A stretch of DNA of 64,000 nucleotides from Paragonimus westermani (Eukaryota; Platyhelminthes; Trematoda; Plagiorchiida; Troglotrematidae). A model generated the notes under the pieces. The model had not been told where the DNA came from and did no database searches. It saw nothing but the letters and a program-made list of their open reading frames with translations. A program made the translations under genes and the position numbers. Shown piece by piece: positions 49,901-60,063 of the stretch (position 1 is the stretch's first letter; every line of letters starts with the position of its first letter). The stretch covers positions 1 through 64,000 of the forward strand of contig QNGE01003758.1 in the NCBI GenBank assembly GCA_008508345.1, in the 5' to 3' direction.

Positions 49901-50395
49901 GCGAGAGGACTCACTACGTGGAAAGATCCGAGCAATTGCGTTTGCTGTTGCACTGTTGGCAGTTCCAATTTTCGTACTCTGAATCCATTTCGGGATGTTG
50001 TCCGTGATTCGAATGTGAGGTGCACCCACTTCATGGCCTACGTGATGTGATCTGTGTGTACATGTGAACCAACAGGGATATTTGATTCGACGTGGATCTA
50101 TTCTCGGAATTGAAGGTACGCGCGTTGTCTTGTGCGGCACGTTTAGCTGAGTCGCCGAATATATGTGCGACTCAGACTGACCCGATTTTTCTTACCACAT
50201 CATTATCCTTGAAGGGTGAGGACATGTACACCGGCTAACCAGATACCGTTATGACGGTTGGTCGTTTGTCGACTGATTTCCAATGGTTTTCCACGAAACG
50301 TACGGGGTGACCATTTCAAAAGAGGATCTGTTTAATGAAATTCAGTCGTTCGGGTATACTTCCATCTGAGCAGATCTTACGAACTCGGTGGCACA

Positions 50396-51734
50396 TTAGT
50401 CGCCTGAACCAGTGTTGGTAGGTAACATGTACAACAATTCAGGAGCGCAATTTCTCACCCATCTTTGTCTTTTTTCGTCTGATACCCCTGTAAAAGAGTC
50501 ATCTTCATATCTGGTGGGTCCGACTTCCAAATATGGTAACCAGTTGTCTTCCGCGAGTTCGAACTTATAATTGTGGTGTGAGCGGTTGAGATGTATGCAA
50601 GTGAATTCAGTGTAACTGTTTGATTTGCCGTTTAAAAGATATCGTCTACCTATTTTTGTACAGATGCATTAAGCTCATGAACTCTCGTTTCTCTTATTGT
50701 GCTTGCTACTCATAGTAGTCCACTCACAGCTGCTACATACTTGAATGCACTGCCATGTGATACATGGAATGTGGAACGATGCGTTCGACTTCTTTCAGCC
50801 CTATCAATGTACATCACAAACCTGCGGTCAGTTGACTGAAGTTGTGGAGATCAAACAAATGTAAGCGTACCAAGCAGTGACGAATGAGAACGGATAACGC
50901 GAACCAGAGTCTCGTTAAATTGGGAATTAAAAGTATACTGGTATGAATGTATGAGTAGAGTAAACGTTAAATGTGAAACCGGACTTTCTAGATGTCATGG
51001 TGAAGGAAAATTGTTGCGTTAACGAGATCGGAGTGGACAGCATGTTCAAACGTTCCGCCCAAATGGATGTGTTTCCACTTGTTCTGGAAACCGGAAAATG
51101 CCGTGCACAAATTGGACTGTACTGAATAATCGGCCGAAACCAGATCACCCTGATGAACTGCGCTAAAACGACACTGTTTTGTTTGAGCAAACAACCACCA
51201 TTACTGAGACCATTGTCGTACATTACACACGAACGATGCAGAGCGTGTAGATACTAGAGCTGGCTAAATGTCCTCGCTGGACGCTTGGCGGTGCCCTTTG
51301 CACAGTTATACCAGGTCCGTTTACACACAATGAGCAATAAGTATTCCGCCCCCATGCTCAACGACTTTCTTATCTACCACGTCAGGGTAGCGAGTGCATA
51401 GCGTGTTGTGCACTGAGGTACCCAACCTACAATATCCCACTGAACATGGAGCAAAACGGTACCATAATGAAACAGTAATCTTCCGACCATATGAACCAGC
51501 AAAGTACCGCTAGAGATGTGTTCTCCTACTGATAGATCGATATTACCGTCACTCATAGATAAAATGAAAGCAGTACATTAGAACGTGAACCATAAATTCA
51601 CAAACCATTCTCAAAATGTTTACACAAAAACGTGCTTCTTATACATGATGACAGTGCACGTGACGAAATAATCACAGATAGTTCACCGTATTCAATTATA
51701 ATGATTATTTTGAGTTCAACCAGTGTTTGCGGGC
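50396..51734. other. No recognisable gene
   Basis: Unique sequence resumes after the tandem duplicate. Minus-strand ORFs of 60-98 codons (50927-51223; 51374-51556) show no family motif. Confidence 0.35.
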
Positions 51735-52300
51735 GTCCTCTATGGACTTCGTGCTGAAAGTAACTTCAAAAGGAAAAATCCAGTGGAGTGGCGACCGCAG
51801 GGTCTACCTCCATAGTACACCGTGACCGACCCATCATTGCCAGAACATTTCACCCAGATATTTACGTGCACATAGTGCATACTGTGGTGGGGCGCCGTCC
51901 GGTTGGAACCAAAAGCAGTCAAGCACTCCAAGTCGCTCCAGCGCTGGTATGAGATTCTGCTGCGGCATCTAAAAATAAGGATATCCTGGTTCAGAGATAG
52001 TTACGCCAATGGAGGTTTTTCATACAGACCGCGAAAATGAGAATCAGTTCAGCCGGTTTGCTCCAATACGAGGTCAGTAACGCTCTAACGTTATCGTTTT
52101 CGCCGGGACTGTTGGAACACGGATAATTCGCCTTTCTGTTTTTGAGTAAAACGCAGCAGATGCATCCAAACTTCCATGGGCATACACACGTATCCACATG
52201 TCATCCCAGTGTGCAATCATCTGATTCAAACTCCCATGATGTCAGTGTTTTCCGCCAACCCATACTAGCGCCCGTGTAGAACTCCGTTCTATCCAAGTCG
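51735..52300 (-). pseudogene. Mariner-superfamily transposase C-terminal remnant
   Basis: Minus-strand pieces read VLDCFWFQPDGAPPQYAL (second catalytic Asp motif, kept; 51.87-51.95 kb) and ARKYLGEMFWQ. These are followed by a degraded LRSPLHWIFPFEVTFSTKSIED, where relatives have RSPDLTPLDFFLW. Upstream, YEKPPLA-like sequence matches the block before VWCGI. The last acidic residue is lost and stops are frequent. It belongs to the same broad group as the remnant at 10.6-11.3 kb but is a different copy. Confidence 0.5.
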
Positions 52301-52789
52301 CTCCGCTCTATCGTCCCAGCTGTTTGGCTATCACGGTCCACGATCGATAATACATGAAGGCCTACACACGCCTCAGCGCTTCAGAAACAACGCTAGTCTT
52401 GGAACCAGGATGCGTGGGTGAGTGCAAGTAGGCGGAGTAGAAATACGATACTTTCCTAACGGACTATACTAACACGACAATTTTTTCACCAGCCGCTGAA
52501 TAATAAGAAGTCACATTCAAAAACGAAACATCACCCAGAAACGGATCAAAAACTAACTGTCTAGACCGTACATGTAAATGACTGATGACAGATTACAAAC
52601 GATGCATTCATTTCACCGAAGGCACGTCGGACATGTGGGCTCTGGTATGATTAGTTCGATCTGTCCGTGCGTTTGTCTTAATCGGGCCACGTTGAATTGG
52701 TTGATGCCACTCTTGTTAGTTCAGTTCGTCGGACAGGAGCTGCGTACAAGTTAGTCTAAGCTAGCTCAGTATGTTGAAACCAAATCACA

Positions 52790-53540
52790 CTTCCAGAAAG
52801 CAAGTAAGTGAACGGCATGCTGGTTTTCTGACAATTGAGCATCGTATCGAGCTAATTTTTATGTGTAGCTTGTGGTGAAAACGTGAAAGTGACCACTGAG
52901 GAGTTTGAGACAAAGCATGTGAGTAGGCGATTGGACACCCGTAAATTTGTTCGAAGGCTAAAGAAAACGTTTATTGTAATGAGGAGTGTTCTTGAACTGC
53001 AAACAGGGGATCGACCAGGCAAATCAACAGATGATTGTTTTGCCAGTGATGTTTTGCAAAAAGTGAAAATCAGTCTCCCAACCAAGCGTTCGTCCGTTCG
53101 CTCAAGTACACAACACTTCGAAGTCCACTGTGCACAGGATACTTAAAAGATACAAGTATCAGTTGTACCAATAGTTTAGATCACAAAAGCTTCAGCTGTC
53201 GGTTGGAGACAAACGTGAGACATTTTGCACGCGGTATTTATCAGGGAATAGATTTATACTGCACAGTATGTACTGACGAAGCAATATTCTGTCTGAATGG
53301 CTTCGTGCACGAACCTCATTTGTTGACAATTCAATAACCCCAGACGGTTTGTTTCAATCCGGAGTCAACGCAGTCCAAAGTGTATGGTTTGGGTGGGGAT
53401 TGTTGAGACACGGATTATCGGGGCTCTCTTTTTGATAGAATCGTTATGGGTAAAACATTTATTCACATAATCATTTACAAGCTGGGGTATTCCTACTTCA
53501 AGATGCGGCAGCGCGACGTTGTGCCTTTATTGTAGCAACT
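52790..53540 (+). pseudogene. Mariner-superfamily transposase N-terminal remnant
   Basis: An 87-codon ORF (52883-53146) reads VRRLKKTFIVMRSVLELQTG and RPGKSTDD, typical of the N-terminal helix-turn-helix region of DUF4817-type transposases. After stops come HRILKRYKYQLYQ-like and FCTRYLSG pieces. TDEAIFCLNGFVHEPH (first catalytic Asp at ~53275) follows, then a VWFGIVETRIIGALF-like block and LLQDAAARRC (second Asp motif, shifted). The third acidic motif is missing. It diverges from the minus-strand remnant at 51.7-52.3 kb. Loss of the C-terminal half and several frame changes make it inactive. Confidence 0.5.
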
Positions 53541-54186
53541 GTGATACTGCTTTGATGGGCCACCTATTTGTGCGATATATAGTTCGGGCACAGTTGGGTG
53601 GATGATAATCCTAAACAAGAGAACGCGGAAAGATTAGAAAAAGGTTGCTTTGAGTGTGATGTCTGCGTGAAAGCTACAACATTCGTTCGTCTTGAGCGAT
53701 ATCCGGCTGGAGCAGGGCAGTTTATCCACGGCAGCTGAGAGGAAGACTGTTCCATCGCTTCTGCAGGATGTGTCAGCTGGGGCACAACCCGCATTAAAAT
53801 TGGAAGTCGTACGGACTCATACGAACACGTGCCGACTCTCCATCTCAGGACCTCGTACTCACGCCGACCAGCTGGCAACATAATTCAGAGCTCTACACAG
53901 CCGTGCGGACGAATTGCCACGAGCAACTATAGGCTGTGGACAAAACTGCGTGTTGTTACGGGCTACGTGAACGACTGACAGGACAGATGTGCAGTTGGAC
54001 AAAACAGATGACCACTGCCTGGAAGCCAGGCCAGGGCAATGCATACGAAGAAGCCGACCAAGTCGATCATTGTAATTCAGCAGCGGCTGAATGATGACCA
54101 GTATTAGTGGCTGTTCGAATTGGTGGTGAGGGAAGTGTTGGAATTGAGTCCTTACTTGATCTGACTCGTCACAAAAGGATACATAG
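53541..54186. other. No recognisable gene
   Basis: Minus ORFs 53564-53881 and 53859-54329 overlap this flank and the 5' LTR. The second continues antisense through the LTR and is not credible as a gene. Confidence 0.35.
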
Positions 54187-54560
54187 TGTGAAGGGGTTAG
54201 ACTGGACAAACGCATCAATACGACGTCAACCATTGATTCGCGGAAGTCTACGGCTAATCTGTGTCGAAAGCACGAACAGACTTCTATATAAGCGCGGGGG
54301 CTAATCAGTACGGCGCGTTGCTCCAGCATCGGATTTAATTATAACGAGCACCGCAGTGAAACAAGTTGTTCAAGTGCATCATGCGTTGAAACAAACGAGC
54401 TACAAGCGGAGTCGAGCGGACCAATGAGAAAGCGAAAGCGTCAACACCAATCATAATTCTTCATTTTACCGATGCGTCTAGTCTATAGAATAACTAATAA
54501 AAATTCAACAAACTGAGATTTGCTTTGTGCCACTAAGACTGACTTGCTTTCGTCCCAGAA
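54187..54560 (+). repeat. 5' LTR
   Basis: It starts TGTGAAGGGG and contains a TATA box (TATATAAG, 54285-54292). It ends ...CCCAGAA just before TGGAACGATC, a possible primer-binding site since it begins with TGG. An AATAAA-like signal lies near the end. The 3' end is set by where homology with the other LTR stops. Confidence 0.75.
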
Positions 54561-55460
54561 TGGAACGATCTTTTATCATGATGTCAGATGAGAAGAAGGA
54601 AACTGCAGTTGACAGAAGGAACACTACGACGAACCCATCGGCGATTTTTCCTCCCGAACCGTTGGAGGTGAACAGCACGAAAAGACTTGCGGACAAGGGG
54701 TGTTTATGGAAAGAGAAGTACGAAGACGTTTGATTGTTGGCCAATCTTGCAGAGACCAGTGAAGAATATCAACTGGCTACGTTTTGCCATGCAATCTGAT
54801 ATGGGGAATACGAATTCTAGGAAATTTTACCTTTGATGACGAAGAGGACAACAAGAAACCGAACGTGAGCATTCGGAAAATGGATGAATATGTCTGGAAT
54901 AGAAAACAAAACGTTTAAACGCTTTCACTTTTTTGAGAGGAATCAACAAGCCGGAGAAACGATAAATCAGCACGTTACCTTTTTGAAGAAACTGGCAAAA
55001 TCGTACAATTTCTGCAAGTGCATAGGAGAGAGTCTCATCCTAGACAGAATGATCATCGTTCTTCAGAATTCCGTCATGACGAAAAGACTGGTGAACATCC
55101 CAAAGTTGACGCTAGCTCAGTGCATCGACATCGGCAATAATGAAGAGACAACGGAACAAAGAATGACATTTTTGAACGCAGACCACGGCGTGGTATTGAA
55201 TGCTATGGACAGGGACAAAGAACGTTTCTTGATGATTTCTTGCCAGTTCTGCGGTGAAAGACATCTTCGTCAGAAAAAAGTGTCCATCATTTGGGAGACT
55301 TGTATGCAGTGCGAGAAAAGAAACCGTTTCGCCAGGCAGTGTAGATCGCCTACATTCATTCGGATCGATGAAGATGATAGCGAAGTGATAAACCTGGTTA
55401 ACGGATCGAGAGGACAAAAGAGAATCTTGCACAGAGTTTCTCATAGAAGATACAAGAAGG
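54561..55460 (+). pseudogene. gag (capsid and nucleocapsid), broken
   Basis: An initial ORF (54527-54733) stops at 54731. The main part runs from 54884: RFHFFERNQQAGETINQHV and LVNIPKLTLAQCIDIGN match the capsid of K02A2.6-like elements. The nucleocapsid follows with CQFCGERH and CMQCEKRNRFARQC. In the second knuckle the zinc-binding His is replaced by Arg, and the first lacks its last Cys, so RNA binding through zinc knuckles would fail. Gag normally builds the particle. Confidence 0.65.
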
Positions 55461-55676
55461 AAATGCCAGTTGGACTTCGGTGCATCAGTCAACGTCAAAC
55501 TATCAGGTTGCATCAAGGCGGCCAGAATACGCGAATCGAATGCACAGCTGAAAATGTGGAATGGTGCAACGGCAAAGGTTAACGGAGTTGCGACACTGCC
55601 GGTCACGAATCCGAAGAATGGGAAGATTTATATGCTTGATATTTTGTGGTCGATCAGGAGTCAACGCCCATTTTAG
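55460..55676 (+). pseudogene. Aspartic protease domain with altered active site
   Basis: QLDFGASVNV stands where retroelement proteases have D-T/S-G, so the Asp and Gly are present but the middle residue is Phe. The flap/body part (IRESNAQLKMWNGATAKVNG) and the end follow in the same frame as 55470-55676. The protease normally cuts the polyprotein; this one is probably inactive. Confidence 0.6.
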
Positions 55677-55779
55677 GTGCTGATGCCATTCAGTTGATTA
55701 GTTTCATCACCGTTAATTGCGATGAATTTCTGCATAAACTAGCCAATATAGATTTTCTTGACCAATGTTCGCGCGTTTT

Positions 55780-56932
55780 TGATTCGACTCCTTGTCACAT
55801 GCCAGGTGCTGTTAGTTTATCGGTGGATAGCGATGCGGTCCCTGTTGCTTACCGGTTCGAGAGATTCCGTTGGCTATACGAGATAAGTGCAAAACGGAAT
55901 TAGACCGACTAGTTCGAATTAACGTGGTTGCTCCGGTGGAGGAGCCGACCGATTGGGTCAGTCAGATCGCTGTACCGTTAAAAAAGTCAGGTGACATTCG
56001 GCTGTGTATCGATCCCAAACCACAGAATAAGGTAATGCGAAAAGAATATTACCATCTACCAACTATCGATGACATTTTACCAGAATTGAGTCAAGCCCAA
56101 TTTTTCACAAAGGGAGACCCATCCTCAACTTTTTGGCAATTGAAACTGGACGAGCAATCTAGTTACTTTACCATATTCGGAAATCCCATTGGACGTTTTC
56201 GTTGGTTGCGTTTGCCTTTCGGATTGAAGGTTTCTAGCTAAATTTTTCAAGAACGTTTAATCCAGGCACTTGACAAATTGAAAGGTGTCACGTGCGTTGC
56301 GGATAGCGTGCTAATTTTTGGGAAACTCTCGGAGGATCATGACGGAAACCTGGAGGAATTTCTGAAGCGCTGTGTGGATCGAGGAATTTGCCTGTCGCGC
56401 AACAAGGTGGCTTTGCGGGAAAAATGTCACTTTCCACGTACACTTGTTAACATCAAGTGGACTCAGGATAGACCCCGAGAAGATAAAGGTTATAGTCACA
56501 TCGATAGCTCCTGAAGATGTGAAAGCAGTATCTAGACTGAATGGTATGGTCAATTATCTGAAGCGGTTCCTTCCAAACCTATCCAACATGATGCATCCAA
56601 TCCGCACTTTGACCCATAGATGAGTGCCATGGAAATGGGAGGAGGAACAGCGGGCAGCATTTGATAAAATCAAACGAGTTATTACCGAGGCCCCTGTATT
56701 GAACTACTACGATCCAGCATTATCTCTGGTCATTCAGTGTGATAGCAGTGAAACTGGTCTGGGGGTGGTATTATTACAAAACAGAAGACCAGTGGACTAC
56801 CGAAACCGGAGTGTTTCGCCTGCTGAACGAAACTGTGCGCAAATTGAGAAGGAAATGCTGGCTGTGATATTCGCCTTAGAACGCTTCAGCATTTTTACGT
56901 TCACACCAACTACAAACCACAAGTTTCAATAG
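55780..56932 (+). pseudogene. Reverse transcriptase and RNase H, broken
   Basis: The RT reads DRLVRINVVAPVEEPTDWVS, RLCIDPKPQNKVMR, FFTKGDPSSTFWQLKLDE (where relatives have KVDLSSAFWQ) and FRWLRLPFGLKVSS. A stop (56239-56241) follows, then, in the same frame, VTCVADSVLIFG. The catalytic pair normally written ADD is A-D-S here. A shift near 56.44 kb leads to LRIDPEKIK and RLNGMVNYLKRFLP, the thumb. RNase H then shows LVIQCDSSETGLGVVL and CAQIEKEMLAVIFALERF, with Asp and Glu kept, to a stop at 56930. The enzyme is inactive. Confidence 0.75.
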
Positions 56933-58200
56933 TGAAGAAACCGTTATCTGCTGCACCGCAAAGGTTACAGAGAATGCTGAACAGAATGCAAGAATATGAT
57001 GTCGAACTGACCTATCAGCTGGGGACTCACATGCACATAGCTGTCACTTTGTCCGGAGCTTGCGAAAAAGGTTCCTCCTGCGAAGAGTTTCACTTTGACA
57101 TTATTGCGGCTATGGATTACACTATGACGGAAACCGCACTAATCACCGGCCTAAAAGAAGCAATGGCACACAACGCCACATTACAACGTCTGGCTGAAAC
57201 AATTAGAAACGGGTGGCCACACGATAATAGGAAGTTACCCGGTGAATTAGCAGTCTTCTTCAGTGACCGCGATCAAATTATCCAGGAAGACGGCTCGATA
57301 TTCAAGGGAGAAAGAATTACAGTTCCAGAGATATTTCAGCGAACGATGTTAAAACACGTTCACTTGGCACATATGGGAGTGAACAACTGTATCCGGAGTG
57401 CATAAGAGCCTTCCTATTGGCCTCCGATGTCGATTTCCATAAGGGACTACTTACAGAGCTGTAATGCATGTTGGGCTATTGACTCAAACCAAACCAAGGA
57501 AACGATGTTCATGCCTCAAATCTCTCAAAGACCCTGGCAAATATTATCGGCGGACATCTTTACACTTAACAACAAGCAGTACTTGGTGATAATAAACCAG
57601 TTCAGCGATTTCTACGAGTTAGAATGGTTCAGCTGTACTACTTCTAGCGCGGTCGTTAGCAAACTTTGAGCCCAATTTGCGCGCTACGGTATGCTTGAGA
57701 TCTTCTTTTCCGACAAAGGACCACAAATCATTGGCACGGATTTTAGAACGCTTGCTGAAAATTGGGGATTCGAGCACCGTACAAGCAGTCCGTACTACAG
57801 TCAGTCAAATGGTAGGGCCGAAGCGGCAGCCAAAATGGGAAAGTGACCGCTGCAACTGGCCCAATTATCCGGAGGTGATCCATATTTGATGTTACTGGAG
57901 AAACAGGATACTCCTAATGAAACCATGTCCCACAACTCGGCATATACAGAATGCTGAGGAGAACACGCACGCATTTGCCGATAATAGAAAAACTACTGAG
58001 ACCCCAATCGCCGAACGTAAGTGAAGTGCACGATGACTTGAAGAGACGAATACTAACCCAAAAGCGATGCCACGAAAAGGAGCCCGCGAACTACCGGTTC
58101 TGCAGGTAGGCGGCAAGGTCTGGGTAGAGTGCGTTTTAGAAAACCCACGGCGTTGGATAGAAGGAGTGGTGGTGGTGGTGGTGGTGAGGTACTGCGGTTA
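56932..58200 (+). pseudogene. Integrase, broken, with valine-repeat expansion in the C-terminal domain
   Basis: One frame from 56932 to 57846 carries stops at 57403 and 57667. It contains the zinc-binding HHCC part (HLAHMGVNN ... YLQSCNAC), the core with ILSADIF (first Asp) and FFSDKGPQ (second Asp), and SNGRAEAAAK (Glu) 35 residues after the second Asp, a DD35E spacing. The core triad is intact despite the stops. After 57844 a C-terminal GPY/F-like part (VGGKVWVECVLENPRRWIEG) runs into a GTG microsatellite at about 58166-58188, read as a run of seven Val. Integrase normally inserts the cDNA; this one cannot be made. Confidence 0.7.
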
Positions 58201-58339
58201 TCGGTCATACTAAATAGACTCCGGAGGAGTACTGAAGAGGAGGACTCAAGTGCATCTGAGAAAACAGGTAACACCGGGTGAAGAGCTCCTCCATAAAGAG
58301 AAGAAAGCGTTATCACAAACCAGGAGTGGATTATGCTAC

Positions 58340-58353
58340 GGAAAAAGGAAGGA
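58340..58353 (+). promoter_or_regulatory. Polypurine tract of the Ty3/gypsy element
   Basis: GGAAAAAGGAAGGA abuts TGTAACGG, the first bases of the 3' LTR. It would prime plus-strand DNA synthesis and fixes the LTR start. Confidence 0.75.
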
Positions 58354-58727
58354 TGTAACGGGATTGGATCGGACAAACGCACCGATAAGAAGTCAACCGC
58401 TGATTCGCAGAAGTCCACGTCCAATCTGTGTTGAAAACACGAACAGACCTGTATGTCAGCGCGGGGACCACTCAGCACGGCACGGTGCTCTAGCATCGGA
58501 TTTTGTTATAACAAGCACAGGAGTAGAACACGCTGTTAAGTACGTCGCGCGTTGAAACAAACGAGCTACAAGCGGCGTCAAGCGGCCAATGAGAAAGCGA
58601 AAGCGTACGCATCAATCGTAATTCTTCATTTTAGCGATGCGTCTAGTCTATAGAATAACCAATAGAAATTCAATAAACTGAGATTTGCTTTGTGCCACGA
58701 AGACTGACTTTTGCTTTCGTTCCGGAA
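58354..58727 (+). repeat. 3' LTR
   Basis: It aligns with 54187-54560 over its whole length and is the same 374 bp long. The TATA box of the 5' LTR reads TGTATGTCAG-like here and is lost. AATAAA is present near the end (TTCAATAAACTG). Bases 58728-59053 after it hold nothing recognisable. Confidence 0.75.
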
Positions 58728-59053
58728 GGCACCAATTTTTCAACATATAGGACTTATGTACCGTTCATTCAGCTCAACGGCTCGCAAGCTTGGTGGGTTC
58801 GGGAAGAGTTAGTGAATGAATTCACCGTGTTTGGTCATATTTGTTGCCTTCAGCTGAACTCATATCAGATTGGATGATCGCGTGAGCAAAGTGACTGACC
58901 ATTCTCACTAACTTTCCTGAATATCCTTGAGTTCCACATCTGGTCGGTTATCGACAGCATACTGTGTTGTTTTGTTTAATGTATTCATATTTAGATTGCA
59001 AGCCGAGTGAACGGCCGTACAACTGAAACTTTGTGGGTTTACTTGTACACACA

Positions 59054-59346
59054 TCCGGAAATGGATTCCGAGTACGAAAATTGGAACCGCCAACAGTGCC
59101 GCAACAAACGCAATTGCTCGGATCTTGCCACGAAGTGAGTCCTCTTGCGAATAGACGCACTTCAGCTTTCTCTGGGTCGCTAGTCATACACTCTAAGAGA
59201 CAACCTTCATGTCCACAAGCCCACGGGGGTCATAGTCATGATACAGTGGCTGCCCAACAATCACATCTTTAGTTTCTGTGCCTCACCTATTCCTCGTCGA
59301 ATTCTTGTCATCTTCCGGACCATTCTACTCCACTCATTTCACTCAT
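59054..59346 (+). repeat. Dispersed ~300-bp repeat, third locus
   Basis: This is an inverted partner of 43262-43570 and its duplicate. It shares GTACGAAAATTGGAAC, CAATTGCTCGGATC, CACTTC and CTCGTCGAATTCTTG segments. The open frame here (59033-59272) is not kept in the other copies. Confidence 0.7.
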
Positions 59347-59461
59347 GACTTCAGACTGCTTTTGTGAATCCAATAGGAATTGAATGACTGCACTCTTCAC
59401 ACTTCACTTGCTGATCGGTTGATGATAGCTTAACATTTGACTCACCTACTCATCCGCCTGT

Positions 59462-59510
59462 TACCAGCCCACGCCCACCCACACACCAACCCACCCACCC
59501 TATTTTACCA
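59462..59510 (+). repeat. CCCA/CA-rich low-complexity tract
   Basis: CCCACGCCCACCCACACACC and similar irregular CCCAC units appear over about 45 bases. It is simple sequence, not a telomeric TTAGGG repeat. The surrounding 59347-60005 has no gene. Confidence 0.6.
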
Positions 59511-60005
59511 CCTACCTCGTTTACTAGTCCAGTGAGTATGCTAAAATCTAAATGTCCAGACAAGGGATGATTGCGAACTAGGTTAGGTAGTTTGGTTTGA
59601 AATTCGGATTTTGCATCCGGGTTCACACTTCTGGGACGCTATCTATTCTGCGTTTTCTCGCCTTCCTCACTGACTTTGCAAAGGAGGTGAACTTCTCTCG
59701 AGCGTTAATTCCTGACTGAAATTCCATTGGTGTATCTTGCAATAAATTATGGCATGCGGTTGGTAGAAACCGCTGTCTCTTGTTATTACACGTGATTCAA
59801 GTTTGAGCACATATACCCGGAAAAATTGGTGTTGAAGCCGGACGTTTTCATCGCTTTTCATTCACTGCCATTGTATCCCCCGATCATTCTTGCCAACTCA
59901 CACACAGTAGGTGGTAGTTGCGAGCAAAATTCTGATGCCTAATTTTGCACGTGTGCATACACTGAGTACAACGGCCTGTATTCTCGCTTCAGCACAAAGG
60001 ATGGG

Positions 60006-60012
60006 TATATAA
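60006..60012 (+). promoter_or_regulatory. Putative TATA box
   Basis: TATATAA lies 52 bases before the ATG at 60064. A start of transcription ~25-30 bases downstream would give a 5' UTR of only about 25-30 bases. The spacing supports the gene model that follows. Confidence 0.4.
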
Positions 60013-60063
60013 CACTCCGTGATTTTCGATACCAGATTTTATCTGCGTGCAATTTCTCTGAAG

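Larger units (their letters stand above)
43972..50395 (+). repeat. 6,424-bp tandem duplicate, copy 2
   Basis: It starts right after the N at 43971 and matches 37547-43970 base for base apart from about ten substitutions. The pattern (a single N, a perfect end-to-end match, allele-level divergence, no indels) suggests two haplotype contigs placed in a row. Each feature listed for copy 1 recurs 6425 bases later. Confidence 0.95.
54187..58727 (+). mobile_element. Ty3/gypsy LTR retrotransposon (K02A2.6-like/Mag type), disabled
   Basis: The element has two direct LTRs of about 374 bp, an internal gag-PR-RT-RNaseH-IN order and a polypurine tract just before the 3' LTR, the layout of Ty3/gypsy (Metaviridae). 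LTRs differ by an estimated one base in five, so the insertion is old. No matching target duplication was found with the ends used here (CATAG versus GGCAC). No envelope gene is present. The internal part has many stops and several lost catalytic residues. Confidence 0.85.

Noticed and set aside
53859..54329. 156-codon minus ORF, with a related 147-codon ORF at 58053-58496
   Set aside because: Both lie antisense to the two LTRs; similarity follows from LTR homology, not from protein conservation.
59462..59510. Telomere-like or regulatory CCCA-rich tract
   Set aside because: Units are irregular CCCAC, not TTAGGG/CCCTAA, and there is no array.
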